From: Mycobacterium sp. OAS707
GTDB taxonomy: Bacteria > Actinomycetota > Actinomycetes > Mycobacteriales > Mycobacteriaceae
Direction: 5' to 3'
Assembly: GCF_014873705.1 (NCBI RefSeq)
Contig: NZ_JADBDS010000003.1
Location: 1,320,050 to 1,384,049 of the forward strand
Length of the DNA: 64,000 bases
The number at the start of each line of letters is the position of its first letter. Position 1 is the stretch's first letter. This document shows, one piece after another, positions 24,099 through 33,147 of the stretch. The notes beneath the pieces were generated by a model that was given only the letters and a program-made list of their open reading frames with translations, did not search any database and was not told the DNA's origin. The translations under genes were made by a program, and so were the position numbers.

Positions 24099-26852
24099 AT
24101 GGTCACTGTTGTAGGCCGTTCGTACGAGTCGAACGCGATAGCCGACTTTTTGGAGTCAGTCGGCACGCAACCCTCCGCCCTGCTCATCGAGGGGGAAGCG
24201 GGGGTCGGTAAGTCCACCCTGTGGCTCGCTGCACTCGAGAAGGCGGGCGATCGTGACTTCCACACACTGTCGGCGGGGGCTTCGCAGGCGGAGTCTGCGC
24301 TGGAGTACGGCACAGTGGCCGACCTGTTCGCCGGAATCGCTCCCGAGCTTTTCAACGGGTTGCCCGATGTTCAGAAGGCGGCGATCGACCGCGTGTTGCT
24401 CCGGGCAGACAGTGAACCATCGGCTGGTGATTGGCAGCTGGCATCCCGGGCGTTGACTTTCATCATTCAGCGGCTCAGCAAGAGTGCGCCGGTGCTAGTC
24501 GCTGTCGATGATGTGCATTGGCTGGATCACAGCAGTCGAGCGGTGATCGACGACATGGCTTGGCGGCTTCCGCCGCGTGCGGCACTGCTGGTGACGGCGC
24601 GGTGTGAGGCGGGTGGCGCGAGTGCGACGCCCTGGCTCGAGGTAGCGCTGTCCAATCGGTTGACCCGGCTCAGGGTCGATCCGATGTGCATGAGCGATTT
24701 GCACAAACTGCTTTTCGCGCGGTTGGGCAAGCCGGTGGCCCGGCCGACAATGCGCAGAATCGCGAAGACCTCGGCCGGAAACCCGTTCTATGCCTTGGAG
24801 TTGGCGCGCGCCGGGGCCTTTGGACCAACTGACGGTAAGCACAGCCTCCCGCATAGTCTGGCCAATCTCGTCCGCGAACGTATCGGCGGCCTCAGCCCGG
24901 ATGCCCGCGAAGTTCTGTTGGCGGCTGCATGCGTCGCAGATCCGACTGTGGAGGCACTGGCGCGGGCAACCGGTAAATCTGTCGAGCGCACCGTCGAACT
25001 GCTCGGCCATGCGGAACGCCAGAGAATCGTCGCGATCCGCGGCAACCACGTGCGTTTCACCCATCCGCTGTTGGCCAGGGGCGTTTACACCAGCAACCCA
25101 CCGGCGCAGCGTCGGCGGATTCACAGCGCGCTGGCCGATACCCTGACTCAGCCCGAACTGAAGGTCAGGCATCTCGCGCTGGCCGCGTCGAGTCACGATC
25201 CTGAACTGCTGCGCGCTCTGGACGGGGCGGCGGACGCCGCGCGTGCGAGGGGAGCGCCTGCTGATGCCGCCGAATTACTTGACCTGGCAATAAAACTTGG
25301 TGGTGACACCCCAGCTCGTCGGACGCGTTCCGCGGAGAACCATCTGCGATCAGGGGATCCAATGAGGGCGGCCGACCTGCTCGCGCCAACCATCGACCAA
25401 CTACCGGCCGGTCCCGAGCGTGCCGGCGCGCTGAATCTGCTTGCCGGAGCGCACATGTTGCGCAGCGGCACGCGCGAGGCGACGGACCTCCTGACCCGCG
25501 CAGCCGACGATTCGGCTGACAACCCGCGCACCATGATCCAGACGCTGCTGGCACTCGCCTTTACGCAGAGCATCGCAGGTGACTACGACAAGGCGGTGCA
25601 AATCGCCAGGCGTGCTGTCGAGGAAGCCGAGAAACTCGGTGTGCCTGCCTTGCAGAGTCAGGCGCTCGCAAACTATGTGACGATTAATGCCTTAGACGGC
25701 AACGGGATTGACGAGTCGGCGCTCGACCGGGCGCTCGATCTGGCGGACCCGGACCTTGACGTCTCCATCGTGTTTCACGCAAGTGCCGCCAGGGCCCAGG
25801 CGCTGGCCTGGACTGGCCGGCTCGACGAGGCCCGCGCCGAACTACACGAACTGCGGACGCACTGCGTCGAAGAGGGTGCCGACAGCGACTTGCTCTTTGT
25901 TTCGGTGCACACCGCCATGGTGGAAATCTGGCACGGGCGATTCGCCGATGCCACGCTGGCTGCCGACGAAGCCGTTCAACTTGCCGAACAGGTCGGGGGT
26001 GAGCACTTGGTGTCCATCGCCAAGACGATGCGCGCCGCCGCCGCCGCTTTCGCCGGTCGGGAGGACGACGCTCGCTCCGACATCGCCGACGCGATGGCGG
26101 CCGTCGACAAGTGCGGAATGCACGGGCTGGCGTACGGGCCCGCAGCCGTCCAGGGGTTCCTGGAGGTCTCGCTGGGCAACTATGCGGCAGCGGCAACGGC
26201 GCTGGAGCAACGCTGTAGGGAATTCCCCGACATGCCAGGCACCGAAATCGTCACTGCCGGTTTCATTCCCGACGCTGTGGAGGCTCTGGTCGCACTCGGC
26301 CAGTGCGACAAAGCCGAACCGATGATCAAAGCGCTGGAACACAACGGACGGTTGTTCAACCGACCCTGGATGCTGGCAATCGGGACACGATGCCGGGCCA
26401 TGGCGCTGGACGCCCAGGGTGAAATGGAGGTAGCCGAACGGCTTTTGCATGAGGCGCTGGTCCTACACGGAGCCCTGCCGATGCCGTTCGAGCGAGCACG
26501 CACGCAGTTGTTCCTCGGCCAGTTGCAGCGCAGGCGGAGGCTGACGACCACGGCCGCGGCAACGATTGCCCAGGCGCTGCTGGCATTCGAGAACATGGGC
26601 AGTGATTTGTGGGCCGAACGTGCGCGCGCCGAACTGGAGCGCACCCGCACCAGCCGGACGCAAGGCAACGGTCTCACCCCATCGGAGAGGCGTGTCGCGG
26701 AACTAGTGGTGACCGGCCTGACTTCAGCCGATGTGGGTGGGCGGCTGGGCATCAGCGCCAAGGGGGTCGAGGCCAGCCTGAGTCGGATCTACCGCAAACT
26801 GGACATCCACTCGCGCGCCGAACTCAGCCGATTCATGGCCGAGCCGGCCTAA
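24099..26852 (+). CDS. Large ATP-binding LuxR-family transcriptional regulator (LAL type)
   Basis: 917 residues from ATG 24099 (MVTVVGRSYE); an ATG at 24042 would add 19 residues. N-terminal STAND ATPase with Walker A EGEAGVGKST and Walker B VLVAVDDVHWLD, followed by a long TPR-like helical region, and at the C-terminus a LuxR/GerE helix-turn-helix (LTPSERRVAELVVTGLT ... KGVEASLSRIYRKLDI). These large regulators usually sense a small ligand through the repeat region. The start is about 105 bases from the divergent lipase. The neighbours suggest lipid or carbohydrate control; target unknown. Confidence 0.88.
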   Translation: MVTVVGRSYESNAIADFLESVGTQPSALLIEGEAGVGKSTLWLAALEKAGDRDFHTLSAGASQAESALEYGTVADLFAGIAPELFNGLPDVQKAAIDRVLLRADSEPSAGDWQLASRALTFIIQRLSKSAPVLVAVDDVHWLDHSSRAVIDDMAWRLPPRAALLVTARCEAGGASATPWLEVALSNRLTRLRVDPMCMSDLHKLLFARLGKPVARPTMRRIAKTSAGNPFYALELARAGAFGPTDGKHSLPHSLANLVRERIGGLSPDAREVLLAAACVADPTVEALARATGKSVERTVELLGHAERQRIVAIRGNHVRFTHPLLARGVYTSNPPAQRRRIHSALADTLTQPELKVRHLALAASSHDPELLRALDGAADAARARGAPADAAELLDLAIKLGGDTPARRTRSAENHLRSGDPMRAADLLAPTIDQLPAGPERAGALNLLAGAHMLRSGTREATDLLTRAADDSADNPRTMIQTLLALAFTQSIAGDYDKAVQIARRAVEEAEKLGVPALQSQALANYVTINALDGNGIDESALDRALDLADPDLDVSIVFHASAARAQALAWTGRLDEARAELHELRTHCVEEGADSDLLFVSVHTAMVEIWHGRFADATLAADEAVQLAEQVGGEHLVSIAKTMRAAAAAFAGREDDARSDIADAMAAVDKCGMHGLAYGPAAVQGFLEVSLGNYAAAATALEQRCREFPDMPGTEIVTAGFIPDAVEALVALGQCDKAEPMIKALEHNGRLFNRPWMLAIGTRCRAMALDAQGEMEVAERLLHEALVLHGALPMPFERARTQLFLGQLQRRRRLTTTAAATIAQALLAFENMGSDLWAERARAELERTRTSRTQGNGLTPSERRVAELVVTGLTSADVGGRLGISAKGVEASLSRIYRKLDIHSRAELSRFMAEPA

Positions 26853-26857
26853 AGCTG

Positions 26858-29020
26858 CTACTTCAGCAGCGGGTCACGGGGCAGACCGAGGATGCGTTCG
26901 GCGATGGTGTTGCGGGTGATCTCCGACGTGCCGCCTGCGATGGTCATCGCCCGGTTGCCGAGGTAACTACGCAACAGCTTCGGCGCCTGGCCGACCACTG
27001 CCGCCGAACCGGACAGCTCCATGCCCAGCTCGGTGATCCGCTGCCCTGCCTCGGCCACCAGCAGTTTGGTCACATTGCCCTCTGGCCCTGGCTCCGCGCC
27101 CGCGATGGCCCGACTGGCCCGGCGCAGGTTCAGCAGCCGCAGCGTGTGGGTCTCCGCAATGCACTCGCCTGCCCGCCGCACGTAGTTGGCCGCGGCCGGC
27201 GACGCGTCGAGCAGCTTGATGAGATGGTCCGGGCTGAACCCGGAAGCGCCGCCCGAACCGCCGCCGATCGAGATGCGCTCATTGCCCAGCGTCGCCCGGG
27301 CCACCAGCCACCCCTTGTTCACGTCGCCGACGACGTCCTCGTCAGGAACGAACACGTCGTCGAAGAAGACCTCGTTGAAATGCGAATCGCCGGTGATCCC
27401 GCGCAACGGATTGACCGTGACGCCAGGCGCTTTCATGTCGATCGCCATCATCGTCACACCGGCATGCTTGGGCGCATCGGGATCGGTGCGCACCGTGGCA
27501 AGGCCCCACTGGCAGTACTGCGCGAGGCTTGTCCAGACCTTCTGTCCGCTGACCCGCCAGCCGCCGTCGACTTTCTTGGCGGCCGTGCGCACCGCCGCGG
27601 CGTCGGAGCCCGCGCCGGGTTCCGAGAACAGCTGACACCACATCACCTGGCCCCGCAGCACGGGTTCGACCCAGCGTTCCCGCTGGTCATCGGTGCCTGC
27701 CTGCGCGATCGTGAGCGCCACCCACCCGGTGATGCCCATATCGGGCCGTTCAATGCCCGCGAACTCCTCCTCGATCACCAACTGCTCGAGGACGTCGGCC
27801 GCACGGCCCCACGGCTTCGGCCAGTGCGGAACGAGGTAGCCGGAGTCGACGAGGTAATCGCGCTGCTTGTCCTCGGGCAGCGACTGCAGCCGGTCGACGG
27901 CCTCGCGGGCCTGGCTGCGGTGTGCGTCCGCCTCGGGCGGCAGAGTGAACGACGCACCGTGCGCCTGGCCGCTGCGCTGACCCTCGACGACATCGAGCAG
28001 TGGGTCGCCGCCTTCTTCCATCAGCGCGGCCAGTGTGCGGGCACGCCGCAGATAAAGATGCGCGTCGTGCTCCCACGTATAGGCGATGCCGCCATGAAGC
28101 TGAATGTTGTACTGCGCGTTGAAGACTTGCGTGCGAATGGCATGCGCGGCGGCAACGGCGGCGGGGAACCATGCACTCTCGAGGTCGTCGGCCCGCGCGG
28201 CGTCCCACGCGGCCGCGGTGGTCTCCTCTGCGTTGACCAACATGTTCGCCGCATGGTGCTTGACGGCCTGGAAGGTGCCGATGGTGCGGCCGAACTGCTC
28301 GCGCACCTTGGCGTATTCGACGGCCATGTCCAGCGCGGCCCAACTGACGCCGACCGCTTCGGCCGAGGCCAGGATCCGGAACACCGTCCTCGCCTTGCGC
28401 GCCGCGCCGCGAAGCACCTTGTCTTCGTCGACCGTCACGCCGCGCAACGCCACGGACCCGACGCTGCGGGTGGGGTCCAGCGACTCCAGGGCCGTGACGG
28501 TGACTCCTTCGGCGGTCGCGTCGACGACGACAACGTCCTCACCTGCGGCGATCACGAGCACATCGGCGTCGGGGGCACCGAGCACGGCAGGGCTTTCCCC
28601 GGTGAGCACCAGGTCCGAACCGATCGCGACATTTCCCGAAAGGGCGAGCGCGCCTACTGCGCTGCCGGCGGCGAGGTCCGGAAGTAGTTGCGCGCGAACG
28701 GAATCCGATGCACACCGGTCGATAACCACCGCTGCCGCGACTGTCGGCAGGAACGGGCCGGGGGACAGCTCGCGTCCCAACAACTCGAGCACCACCGCCA
28801 GCTCGGCGAGGCTGAACCCGGAACCACCATGTTCCTCGGAGATTGCCAGCCCGTTCCAGCCGAGGCCGGTGCCTGCCGACCAGATCTCGGACGGATGGGC
28901 CGCGCCGTTCTCCAGCGTGGCACGCGCCGCAGCGCGGCTGTCCAGGCGATTCAGCTGCCCGACGACGGAATCGGCCAGGTCAGTGTGTTCTTCGGTGATG
29001 GCGAGAGCTGACTTACTCAC
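26858..29020 (-). CDS. Fused double acyl-CoA dehydrogenase (FadE6/FadE34 type)
   Basis: 720 residues, starting at GTG 29020 with AGAGGA eight bases upstream. Two acyl-CoA dehydrogenase units in tandem: the first (about 1-350) has REQFGRTIGTFQAVKHHAANM and GGIAYTWEHDAHLYLRRA, the second (about 380-720) has CQLFSEPGAGSDAAAVRT and MTIAGGTSEITRNTIAERILGLP. Such fusions replace the heteromeric two-subunit enzymes, with one half catalytic and the other structural; FadE34 of cholesterol side-chain degradation has this build. An inverted repeat at 29041-29054 precedes it. Convergent with the LuxR-type gene, five bases apart. Confidence 0.9.
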   Translation of the reverse strand: MSKSALAITEEHTDLADSVVGQLNRLDSRAAARATLENGAAHPSEIWSAGTGLGWNGLAISEEHGGSGFSLAELAVVLELLGRELSPGPFLPTVAAAVVIDRCASDSVRAQLLPDLAAGSAVGALALSGNVAIGSDLVLTGESPAVLGAPDADVLVIAAGEDVVVVDATAEGVTVTALESLDPTRSVGSVALRGVTVDEDKVLRGAARKARTVFRILASAEAVGVSWAALDMAVEYAKVREQFGRTIGTFQAVKHHAANMLVNAEETTAAAWDAARADDLESAWFPAAVAAAHAIRTQVFNAQYNIQLHGGIAYTWEHDAHLYLRRARTLAALMEEGGDPLLDVVEGQRSGQAHGASFTLPPEADAHRSQAREAVDRLQSLPEDKQRDYLVDSGYLVPHWPKPWGRAADVLEQLVIEEEFAGIERPDMGITGWVALTIAQAGTDDQRERWVEPVLRGQVMWCQLFSEPGAGSDAAAVRTAAKKVDGGWRVSGQKVWTSLAQYCQWGLATVRTDPDAPKHAGVTMMAIDMKAPGVTVNPLRGITGDSHFNEVFFDDVFVPDEDVVGDVNKGWLVARATLGNERISIGGGSGGASGFSPDHLIKLLDASPAAANYVRRAGECIAETHTLRLLNLRRASRAIAGAEPGPEGNVTKLLVAEAGQRITELGMELSGSAAVVGQAPKLLRSYLGNRAMTIAGGTSEITRNTIAERILGLPRDPLLK

Positions 29021-29032
29021 GTTGGAAGTCCT

Positions 29033-29060
29033 CTTTACGTTTGACGGTCGTCAAGTAAAG
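29033..29060. promoter_or_regulatory. Palindrome TTGACG-GT-CGTCAA with flanking CTTTAC/GTAAAG
   Basis: Perfect 6+6 inverted repeat at 29041-29054, centred 27 bases upstream of the fused dehydrogenase start. An outer pair CTTTAC (29033-29038) and GTAAAG (29055-29060) extends it, with a 2-base offset on one side. The inner part shares the TTGAC-N4-GTCAA form with the site at 15303-15318. Confidence 0.6.
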
Positions 29061-29184
29061 CTAACGCGTCCGCGCCCACCTGCACATACGTGATGCGGGT
29101 CACATCTGATCTTGAAAGTGCGCCCAGTAGACATGTTCACCGATGTTGTCGTTTGGGAATCGCCCAGCGGGGTACAGTCGCGAA

Positions 29185-30408
29185 ATGACGGTACGACCGG
29201 ACACCCGGTACCCGGGGCCGACGATGTGGACACGGGCCCGGTGGTTGCTGAGGGCCGGCCCGGCCGACTACATGCTGGCGGCCAGCGTTGCGTCGGCTTC
29301 CCTGCCCGTGATCGGGAAACACCTTGAGCCACTTGGTGCTATGACCGCCATGGGTGTCTGGGGCTACCGCCACCTGCCGGACTTCCTCGGGGCCACCGCA
29401 CGCTCTATGTTCGAGCCCGGCAACGCCGAATTGCGTAAGCAGGAACGCGATTCCACGCATGCCGTCGTCGACGCTGCCCTGCGCGGAGTGGTGCCGGCCG
29501 CAGACCTCGCAGTCAAGTGGCCCGCACCCGAGAGCGCCCCGCCGCTGTGGAAGTTCCGCGAGCACCGTCGCAGCGTGTATCGCACCTCGGTGCGTTACGG
29601 CAATCTCCCGTCTCAACTGCTCGACGTCTGGCGTCCGAAGGATCTGCCCGCCGAGCCCGCGCCAGTGCTGATCTTCGTGCCGGGCGGCGCGTGGGTGCAC
29701 GGCAGTCGCATGCTGCAGGGGTACGCGTTGATGTCGCATCTGGCCGAGATGGGCTGGGTCTGCCTGTCCATCGACTACCGGGTGGCGCCGCACCACCGGT
29801 GGCCTGCGCACATCACCGACGTCAAGACCGCGATCGCGTGGGCCCGTGCCAATGTCGACAAGTTCGGCGGTGACCGCAATTTCGTTGCGGTAGCGGGATG
29901 TTCGGCCGGCGGGCATCTGGCGGCGCTGGCGGGATTGACGGCGAACGACCCGGACATGCAGTGCGAACTGCCTGAGGGCTCCGATACGTCGGTCGACGCG
30001 GTTGTCGGCATCTACGGCCGCTACGACTGGGAGGACCGCTCGACAGCGGAGCGGGTTCGCTTCGTCGACTTCCTCGAACGCATCGTGGTCGGCCGGAAGA
30101 TGTCGAAGCATCCCGACGTGTTCCGCAAGGCATCGCCGATCGCCCGCATCCACAAGGACGCGCCGCCCTTCCTGGTGATCCACGGCACCGGTGACAGCGT
30201 CATTCCCGTCGATCAGGCCCGCAGCTTCGTCGAGCGGCTGCGCGCGGCATCGCGTTCTGCGGTCAGCTATGTGGAGCTGCCCGGCGCAGGCCACGCCTTC
30301 GACATGATCGACGGTGCCCGCACCGGGTCGATGGCCACCGCAATCGGCTTATTCCTCAAGCAGATTCACCGCAACCGATCGCTCACGGGGGCCAAGCAGG
30401 TGATCTAG
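29185..30408 (+). CDS. lipC: LipC-like esterase/lipase
   Basis: 407 residues from ATG 29185 (MTVRPDTRY); an upstream in-frame start is less likely. Alpha/beta hydrolase: modified oxyanion motif VPGGAWVHGS, nucleophile Ser240 in GCSAGGH, acid Asp in GTGDSVIP, His in GAGHAFD. The first 100 residues are hydrophobic and Ala-rich, unlike simple esterases, and may associate with membrane or lipid. LipC (Rv0220) is a surface-associated esterase of M. tuberculosis; position beside a WS/DGAT gene and length support orthology. Confidence 0.88.
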   Translation: MTVRPDTRYPGPTMWTRARWLLRAGPADYMLAASVASASLPVIGKHLEPLGAMTAMGVWGYRHLPDFLGATARSMFEPGNAELRKQERDSTHAVVDAALRGVVPAADLAVKWPAPESAPPLWKFREHRRSVYRTSVRYGNLPSQLLDVWRPKDLPAEPAPVLIFVPGGAWVHGSRMLQGYALMSHLAEMGWVCLSIDYRVAPHHRWPAHITDVKTAIAWARANVDKFGGDRNFVAVAGCSAGGHLAALAGLTANDPDMQCELPEGSDTSVDAVVGIYGRYDWEDRSTAERVRFVDFLERIVVGRKMSKHPDVFRKASPIARIHKDAPPFLVIHGTGDSVIPVDQARSFVERLRAASRSAVSYVELPGAGHAFDMIDGARTGSMATAIGLFLKQIHRNRSLTGAKQVI

Positions 30409-30434
30409 GCTCCTCCACATAGGAGGGAGCGCCA

Positions 30435-31853
30435 TTGAAGAGGCTTCGCGGGTGGGACGCTGTGCTGCTGTACAGCGAGACGCCGAACGTGCACATGCAC
30501 ACACTCAAGCTGGCGGTGATCGAGCTCGACGATCTCGGCGGGCGGAAGTTCGGAATCGACGAGTTCCGCAAGGTCATCCACGGCAGGCTCTACAAGCTCG
30601 ACCCGTTCCGGTACCAGCTGATCGAGGTGCCCGGCAAGATCCATCACCCGATGTGGCGGGAGAACTGCGAGGTCGACCTCGACTACCACGTCCGGCCGTA
30701 CCAGCTGGATGCTCCGGGCGGGAGGCGTCAGCTCGACGAGGCGATCGGCAAGATCGCGAGCACGCCACTGGACCGCAGCCGACCGCTGTGGGAGATGTAT
30801 TTCATCGAGGGGCTGGCGAACGGCAGGATCGCGGTGCTCGGCAAGATCCATCACGCGTTGGCCGACGGGGTGGCTTCGGCGAATCTGCTGGCCCGCGGAA
30901 TGGACATCGGCGACGGCGGCCTGGCCGATCGGGATTCCTATGCCACCGACCCGGCGCCGACGAAGGGCGAGCTGCTGCGCTCGGCGTTCGCCGACCACGT
31001 CCGCCTGGTGGGTAAATTGCCCAGCACGGTGCGCTACACGGCGCAGGGTGTCCGCCGCGTGCGTAAGAGTTCGCGCAAGCTGTCGCCGGAATTGACCCGA
31101 CCATTCACGCCGCCGGCGACGTTCATGAACCACAAGGTCGATCCGATCCGCAAGTTCGCGACGGCCACGCTGGCGTTGGCGGACATCAAGGCGACCGGTA
31201 AGCACCTCGGCGTCACGATCAATGACATGGTGCTGGCGATCTCGGCGGGGGCACTGCGAAAACTGTTGCTGCGCTACGACGGTCACGCCGGCGACCCGTT
31301 GCTGGCGTCGGTCCCAGTGAGCTTTGACTTTTCCCCTGACCGTATCTCCGGCAACTACTTCACCGGCGTGCTGGTGGCGTTGCCGACCGACTGCGAGGAC
31401 CCGCTGGATCGAGTGCGCAACGCGCGCCAGGCGGCCTTGGACGCGAAAGAAAGCCACAACCTGCTCGGGCCGGAACTGGTGAGCAAGTGGTCGGCGTACT
31501 TCCCGCCCGCGCCTGCGGAGGCGATGTTCCGGTGGCTGTCGAACAAGGACGGTCAGAACAAGGTGCTGAACCTGCCGATCTCCAATGTGCCCGGCCCTCG
31601 GGAGTACGGTCGCGTCGGCGGTGCGCTAGTGACCGAGATCTATTCGGTTGGCCCGTTGACCGCGGGCAGTGGGTTGAACATCACGGTGTGGAGTTACGTC
31701 GACCAGCTCAACATCTCGGTGCTCTCGGACGGCCGCACTCTAGAAGACCCACATGAGCTGACCGACGCGATGATCGACGCGTTTGTCGAAATCCGGCGTG
31801 CCGCAGGGCTTTCCGAAGAGTTGACCATCGTCGAGAAGGCCATGGCGCAGTAA
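30435..31853 (+). CDS. Wax ester synthase/diacylglycerol acyltransferase (Rv0221 type)
   Basis: 472 residues, TTG start at 30435 with a textbook AGGAGGGA ribosome site at 30421. The acyltransferase motif HHALADG (His139, His140, Asp144) is intact; the C-terminal half has the PLPW-like LPISNVPGPREY region. Family: acyl-CoA + diacylglycerol or alcohol gives triacylglycerol or wax ester, used for storage lipid. The gene starts 26 bases after lipC, giving a lipolysis/lipid-synthesis pair. Both Rv0221 and Rv1425 are close relatives; order favours Rv0221. Confidence 0.93.
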   Translation: MKRLRGWDAVLLYSETPNVHMHTLKLAVIELDDLGGRKFGIDEFRKVIHGRLYKLDPFRYQLIEVPGKIHHPMWRENCEVDLDYHVRPYQLDAPGGRRQLDEAIGKIASTPLDRSRPLWEMYFIEGLANGRIAVLGKIHHALADGVASANLLARGMDIGDGGLADRDSYATDPAPTKGELLRSAFADHVRLVGKLPSTVRYTAQGVRRVRKSSRKLSPELTRPFTPPATFMNHKVDPIRKFATATLALADIKATGKHLGVTINDMVLAISAGALRKLLLRYDGHAGDPLLASVPVSFDFSPDRISGNYFTGVLVALPTDCEDPLDRVRNARQAALDAKESHNLLGPELVSKWSAYFPPAPAEAMFRWLSNKDGQNKVLNLPISNVPGPREYGRVGGALVTEIYSVGPLTAGSGLNITVWSYVDQLNISVLSDGRTLEDPHELTDAMIDAFVEIRRAAGLSEELTIVEKAMAQ

Positions 31854-31861
31854 TCCCCCCT

Positions 31862-31914
31862 GCGATTTGTGTGCGTTCAGGAGCGCTCAGCGCAACAAAA
31901 CGCACACAAATCGC
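31862..31914. terminator. Bidirectional terminator-like inverted repeat
   Basis: GCGATTTGTGTGCGTT (31862-31877) is exactly inverted at 31899-31914, 16 bp with no mismatch, loop of 21 bases. It fills the gap between two convergent genes and ends directly at the stop codon of the downstream one. It lacks a clear U-run. Confidence 0.65.
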
Positions 31915-33147
31915 TCATCCGCGCGTGGCGTGCACCCAGGACAGGAATGTCTCTACCGCCTGAGCGGTGTAATGGCCACGCGGCGACCCGTAGTAGAAAT
32001 CGAACGCATGCTGGGCGTGCGGAATCTCGGCATAAACGACGACCGATGTCGACGCGTCCTTCATCGCAGCGGCGAAGTCGCGGCCCTCGGGCACCGGGAT
32101 GATCGAGTCGTCCTCGCCGTGCAGGATGAAAAACGGTGGAGCGTCTGGCCGTAACCGCATGATCGGCGAAGCGTCGACATACACCTGCTTGCGCTCGACG
32201 ATGCGCTTCTTGACCACATACTTCTGCAGGAACGCGATGAACTCCCGACGGCCGTTGCCATTGCCCGAAACCCAGTCGTAGCGACCGTAGATCGGCACCG
32301 CGGCCACCACCGAGGTGTCGGCATCTTCGAAACCCGGCTGGTACTGCGGGTCGTCGGGGGTGAGCGCGGCAAGCGCGCACAGATGCCCGCCCGCCGAACC
32401 ACCGGTGATCGCAACGAAATCCGGGTCACCGCCGTAGTCGGCGATGTTCTCCTTGATCCAGGCCAGTGCCCGCTTGACGTCGACGATGTGGTCCGGCCAG
32501 GTGTTGCGCGGACTGACGCGGTAGTCGATGGACACGCAAATCCAGCCGCGCTCGGCCATATGACTCAGCAGCGGATACGCCTGCGGTCGGCGCATGCCGA
32601 TGGCCCATGCGCCGCCAGGTACCTGCAGCAGCACCGGCGCCTTGCCGTCGCGGGGCAGGTCGCTGCGCCGCCAGATGTCTGCCCGGTTGACCCTGCGATG
32701 CGGACCGTACTGAACCGTGCTGGCTTTTTCGACATAACGGCGACGCACCAATTCGGTTGGCCACACGCCGATCATCCTGCGGCGTTTCACCGGTTGCGAT
32801 TGCGCTGCGATCTTTTCGTAGTCGTCGCCAAGCACCTCGCGCAACGGATCTTCGAAATGCGGTTTGGACGTGACGTTGCGGTGCTGGATCAGCGCCAGCA
32901 GCCCCCAGGCAATGACCGTGAGCACCAGGGCGATTCGACCGCGCGCACCGCGAAAGTCCCCGCGCAGGCCGCGGCGCGCCGCGTCGAAAACCGACCCGGC
33001 GAGATAGACCGCCGACATCTCGGTGGTCGGCCAACCGAAGGCGAACACCGGCAGCGTGACGTAGCCCTCGCGGGCGATCGGGCGCACCCCGTTCGCGGCG
33101 TTGAGTAGCTCCGCGCACGCGCGCAGCAATGGCCAGCGTTTACGCAC
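31915..33147 (-). CDS. LipO-like membrane-anchored esterase
   Basis: 410 residues, starting at GTG 33147 with CAGGAG upstream, eight bases inside the end of the acyl-CoA ligase. A transmembrane helix at about 95-112 (IALVLTVIAWGLLALI) precedes an HSL-type esterase: QVPGGAWAIG, nucleophile elbow GGSAGGH, GEDDSIIP and HAQHAFD. Similar in overall build to the LipC-like gene 1.5 kb away. In M. tuberculosis the order lipO (Rv1426c)-fadD12 (Rv1427c)-Rv1428c is found elsewhere in the genome; the same trio is seen here. Confidence 0.85.
   Translation of the reverse strand: MRKRWPLLRACAELLNAANGVRPIAREGYVTLPVFAFGWPTTEMSAVYLAGSVFDAARRGLRGDFRGARGRIALVLTVIAWGLLALIQHRNVTSKPHFEDPLREVLGDDYEKIAAQSQPVKRRRMIGVWPTELVRRRYVEKASTVQYGPHRRVNRADIWRRSDLPRDGKAPVLLQVPGGAWAIGMRRPQAYPLLSHMAERGWICVSIDYRVSPRNTWPDHIVDVKRALAWIKENIADYGGDPDFVAITGGSAGGHLCALAALTPDDPQYQPGFEDADTSVVAAVPIYGRYDWVSGNGNGRREFIAFLQKYVVKKRIVERKQVYVDASPIMRLRPDAPPFFILHGEDDSIIPVPEGRDFAAAMKDASTSVVVYAEIPHAQHAFDFYYGSPRGHYTAQAVETFLSWVHATRG

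Noticed and set aside
26609..28687. A 692-codon plus-strand frame opposite the fused dehydrogenase
   Set aside because: No known motif; the minus strand encodes two complete acyl-CoA dehydrogenase units.
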